A stretch of DNA of 64,000 bases, taken from the NCBI GenBank assembly GCA_902729315.2, contig LR746265.1, positions 3,080,892 through 3,144,891 of the forward strand, given 5' to 3'. Source of the DNA: Spirodela intermedia (lineage: Eukaryota > Streptophyta > Magnoliopsida > Alismatales > Araceae). The position numbers and the translations under genes are program-made. This document shows, piece after piece, positions 61,501-64,000 of this stretch (its first letter is position 1; every line of letters starts with the position of its first letter). The notes beneath the pieces are model-generated. The model was given only the letters and a program-made list of their open reading frames with translations. It was not told where the DNA came from and ran no database searches.

Positions 61501-62568
61501 TTCTCTTCCTTCCTCTCCTCTCCTCTCATTCCCATTCTTAATCTTTCGTTTATTCACCTCCTATCTGTCCCCAATTCCCTTCCATTTCTTTGGCTGCCGC
61601 GTCATTAATGTATAAGGTTTACATTCAGCATGGATCATGACTGAGAGCAAATTAATCTGGCAACTGCGTTTATGAAATCTTATTGGCATATAATAATAAA
61701 TCTTTCCATAAGCTGCTGCATGTAGGATAAGGAAAAGACTCAATCAGTTCACACCTGACGATCACTGATATTTATGTATGCCTCACTGCAATTGCATTTA
61801 ATCATAACATATACATCAATTGTATACCGACTCCACAAATTTATAAGACTTTACTACAGAAAATGTTTTTCATCTCCCAGCAAGAGTTTATTATCAATTA
61901 ATCTTTGGGTAATATGGAATCGGACATCGGATGGAAATTACTACGTTCAAAAACAGGACACGAGAAGACGTTTTTGCCTGTTTCAGTCCCATTACCATAA
62001 GAGATCCTTCAGAGTAAGGAACTACATTTAGAAAAAAATTAGAAAACTTTTCTCCTTACATAGTTCCGTATTTATTATGGTTTAACTCATTTTACAAACT
62101 TTAGAATTCATTGATCATGAATCTTCTCATAAACGCCCATCTTTTAATCCAAATCCTAGGCCACAACTACAGATCCCCATAACTACTGTAGGTTTCCAGA
62201 TTCTTCCTCAAATCTTAAAAATATTTATTTAAAAACCTTTTTCTAAGTTCACACAGATAAACAGTCCGTAGAAAGGGTGAGTTAGTATCATATGTCATTA
62301 GAATATATTTCTGATATCAATCAGAAGGATATCATCAATAGTTTCCTTTTATCTCTTCCCCACTTCCATTGACTGAAAAGTTGGTGAATTAAAAGCCCCT
62401 AAGTTAGAGCTAAGTTAATAAGTTATTCCTTGTATTGAACTCAAAGAATATTGCTACTAATTGAAGAAGAGTTATTGGTATCTAAAGAAAAAACGATACA
62501 GAAACCTTCACATCTTGTAGGTCAACACTTATGAACTGCATCAAACGGTCACTCAGCATATGCTCCAC
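50192..62568 (-). CDS. AGD2: AGD2/AGD4-type ArfGAP (BAR-PH-ArfGAP-ankyrin), 5' end outside window
   Basis: Fifteen exons are visible: 62568-62506, 60659-60615, 58706-58641, 58557-58510, 58418-58323, 58265-58197, 58110-57895, 57652-57521, 56867-56667, 56495-56409, 56296-56027, 54739-54618, 52826-52736, 51535-51078, 50306-50192. They join in frame to 692 residues; about 90-100 N-terminal residues are missing. In order these give the BAR domain ([29 protein letters not shown]), the PH domain ([21 protein letters not shown], less its end), the ArfGAP zinc finger CX2CX16CX2C (CAEC, CIEC) with the arginine finger in GVHRNLG, and ankyrin repeats ([28 protein letters not shown]). Class AGD1-4 proteins bind phosphoinositides and stimulate GTP hydrolysis by ARF in vesicle traffic; [12 protein letters not shown] fits AGD2/AGD4 best. 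Confidence 0.93.
53963..54030. repeat. Hairpin flanked by 13-bp direct repeats, AGD2-like intron
   Basis: GATATCATAGGTC occurs at 53963-53975 and again at 54018-54030. Between them, 53986-54009 is a near-perfect inverted repeat (GGTCAAAATGCA against TGCATTGACC). Confidence 0.6.
55518..55551 (+). repeat. (AG)17 microsatellite in AGD2-like intron
   Basis: A clean AG tract of about 34 bp lies inside the 1.29-kb intron between the ArfGAP exons 56296-56027 and 54739-54618. Confidence 0.92.
56905..56960. repeat. (TA/TACA)n low-complexity tract
   Basis: An impure TATACA/TATA microsatellite lies in the intron just upstream of the PH-linker exon 56867-56667. Confidence 0.85.
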
Positions 62569-64000
62569 CTGTAAAATGCCATCTAAAAAGAATGAGAAGC
62601 ACATCATCTCATGAAACAAAGTATCAAAAGCCGATTTCTAACTCCTTCTGTTTGAAAATAAAGCCGATTTATTCCATTCCTAAAAAAACTGACTTGAAAG
62701 CCGATGACTCTTTTCGGCAAGAACACAGTTGAATCAAAATGAGTAGGAAGCACTCAGTTGGAGTATGGTGCCCAAGTCGGTTCTTAAGATTGCGTTGGAA
62801 TCCTTCAACTTTGAATCAACCATAGGAATATTCATGATCCAAAAAAAAGATGATCTTCAGTTTATAGATAGGATCAATGACCACAGAAGGTGACTCTACG
62901 TATAAATTTTCAGTGATACAGTATTATTCAATGTTTTTTAGAAGATCAGATGTGGCAAAGTTCAGACTCAGGCTGATAGTTTATGGATATGAATGTTTTT
63001 TCTCTAGCTTGGGTTGTCACTGTGCTCTTCTCATTAAGTTAGACCGGTGGAAGGCGTTTCTTCTAGCTGTGTCGCAGGCAATGGAGTAAGGGAATAACAT
63101 AAGATTTCAGGAAATTTTCAGATATTTACGAAACATCATAAAAGTGGCATTTAGATTTAATGGTGCGGGGTAAATAAGCTTAGTTTGGAAAGGCATTGGG
63201 TAAAGGAGTTCAGACCTAGAGGAACTTAAATTCACGGCAGTACATGATTTTACCATTAAAGTGGTAGAGGCTTTTCTTCGTGGTTATTGGGAGCAAGCTG
63301 TTGTCCAAACTTTAAAATGAACCTTTGAGGAAATGATTGGGCAGTTTAGAGGACAACTTTTCATATCCCCAGAACAATCATAATCTGCAACAAAAGCATT
63401 AAGAGCAGTAGTTGGAACCATGTGACACATCCGATCTACAGATCCTCAACTTATTAATAGGGAAATATTGATGACTTGCGATTTGTCATCAACAAGCTCT
63501 TTACATAACTAGCAACAACACCATGTATCTACTGAGAGAGGAGTAGGACATGGATTACTGATTCTATGGTACATGGTCTTTTTCATGGGAGATGTGACAG
63601 AAGCTTCTAGAGCTGGAGAGAAATTCAAGTGTGTGATGATGTCATTCTGTGTAGCCTGGGTTTTAGCCCACCACATCCTCGTGTATTCAATTACTCTTGT
63701 GTAGGGAGGGCTTCTTTTGCAGGGGATTGAAAGCGTACCCAAATACTCATTTATTTTCGATATCAATGAATACAAGGTACTATCCACGTTCAAAGGCCAG
63801 AACAGAGATCAAGATGACCTCGATTCTATTGTGTTAAGTAGAGAAGTGGAAAAAACATTTCTTGTGGTAATATGTATCTCACTTATTTACCACCTTGTTA
63901 GATATGAAATAAAGTTAACATTGAGACGTGCTGTTTTTATTTCTACTTTTCTTTCCCGTTTAGTAGACCATTGGGAATCTCATATTATGCTGCCCTGTTT
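62569..64000 (-). other. 5' intron of AGD2-like gene, open to window edge
   Basis: The exon at 62568 begins after a clear acceptor (TTTTACAG|GTGG). No further BAR-domain exon, such as the expected ALREIGTYKE block, is seen up to base 64000, so this is at least 1.43 kb of intron. A 94-codon minus-strand frame at 63509-63793 has no recognisable content. Confidence 0.6.

Noticed and set aside
63509-63793. 94-codon minus-strand frame resembling degenerate retroelement text
   Set aside because: No reverse transcriptase, integrase or gag motif is present. It lies in the 5' intron of the ArfGAP gene.
1-64000. A gene cluster or multi-gene defence or biosynthetic system
   Set aside because: The neighbouring genes belong to unrelated conserved housekeeping and regulatory families in mixed orientation, with no shared pathway and no sign of transfer.

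Overview
The window is nuclear DNA of a flowering plant. The signs are spliced genes with short exons and AT-rich introns, plant-only families (DYW and E class PPR editing factors, an NPH3/RPT2 BTB protein, a NETWORKED/KIP1-like NAB protein, a BYPASS1-like protein, FEY), long AT-rich intergenic DNA, and very frequent (GA)n/(CT)n microsatellites near promoters. Intronless genes and first exons are strongly GC-rich, which leans towards a non-grass monocot or an early-diverging angiosperm, but I cannot fix the species. I see no bacterial, viral or organellar segment, no CRISPR array, and no tRNA or rRNA gene I would defend.

Layout: 1-452 (-) start of an unrecognised protein, cut by the window edge; 2029-3261 (+) small mitochondrial P-class PPR; 5401-7892 (-) NPH3-family BTB protein, 3 exons; 10631-25165 (+) VPS41, 19 exons; 25737-26878 (-) COQ4, 2 exons, tail to tail with VPS41; 29051-31675 (+) a plastid-type protein fusing a thioredoxin-like [2Fe-2S] ferredoxin domain to TPRs, 5 exons; 33478-34470 (+) BYPASS1-like protein; 34686-36732 (-) NET3-like actin-binding protein, 2 exons; 38306-40168 (-) DYW-class PPR; 40441-43874 (+) the short-chain dehydrogenase FEY, 8 exons, head to head with the PPR 272 bp away; 44356-46727 (+) a ferredoxin-metallo-beta-lactamase fusion, 11 exons; 46805-48454 (-) E-class PPR; 50192-62568 (-) AGD2-type ArfGAP with BAR, PH, ArfGAP and ankyrin parts, 15 exons in view, with its N-terminus beyond the right edge.

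The genes do not form one pathway; this is an ordinary gene-dense euchromatic block. Two themes recur. VPS41 (tethering at vacuole and endosome), AGD2-like ArfGAP and the NET3-like protein all serve endomembrane or actin dynamics. Three PPRs, COQ4, the TPR-ferredoxin protein and probably the ferredoxin-MBL protein serve organelles. I joined exons by hand from GT/GC..AG borders that keep the frame and rebuild the expected family sequence.

The most notable points are three GC-AG introns in three genes, two plastid-type Fe-S fusion proteins, a 150-bp tandem duplication carrying a perfect 12-bp G-box palindrome upstream of VPS41, a 220-240-bp direct duplication inside FEY intron 3, and a very compact divergent promoter. 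I found no convincing undescribed multi-gene system.
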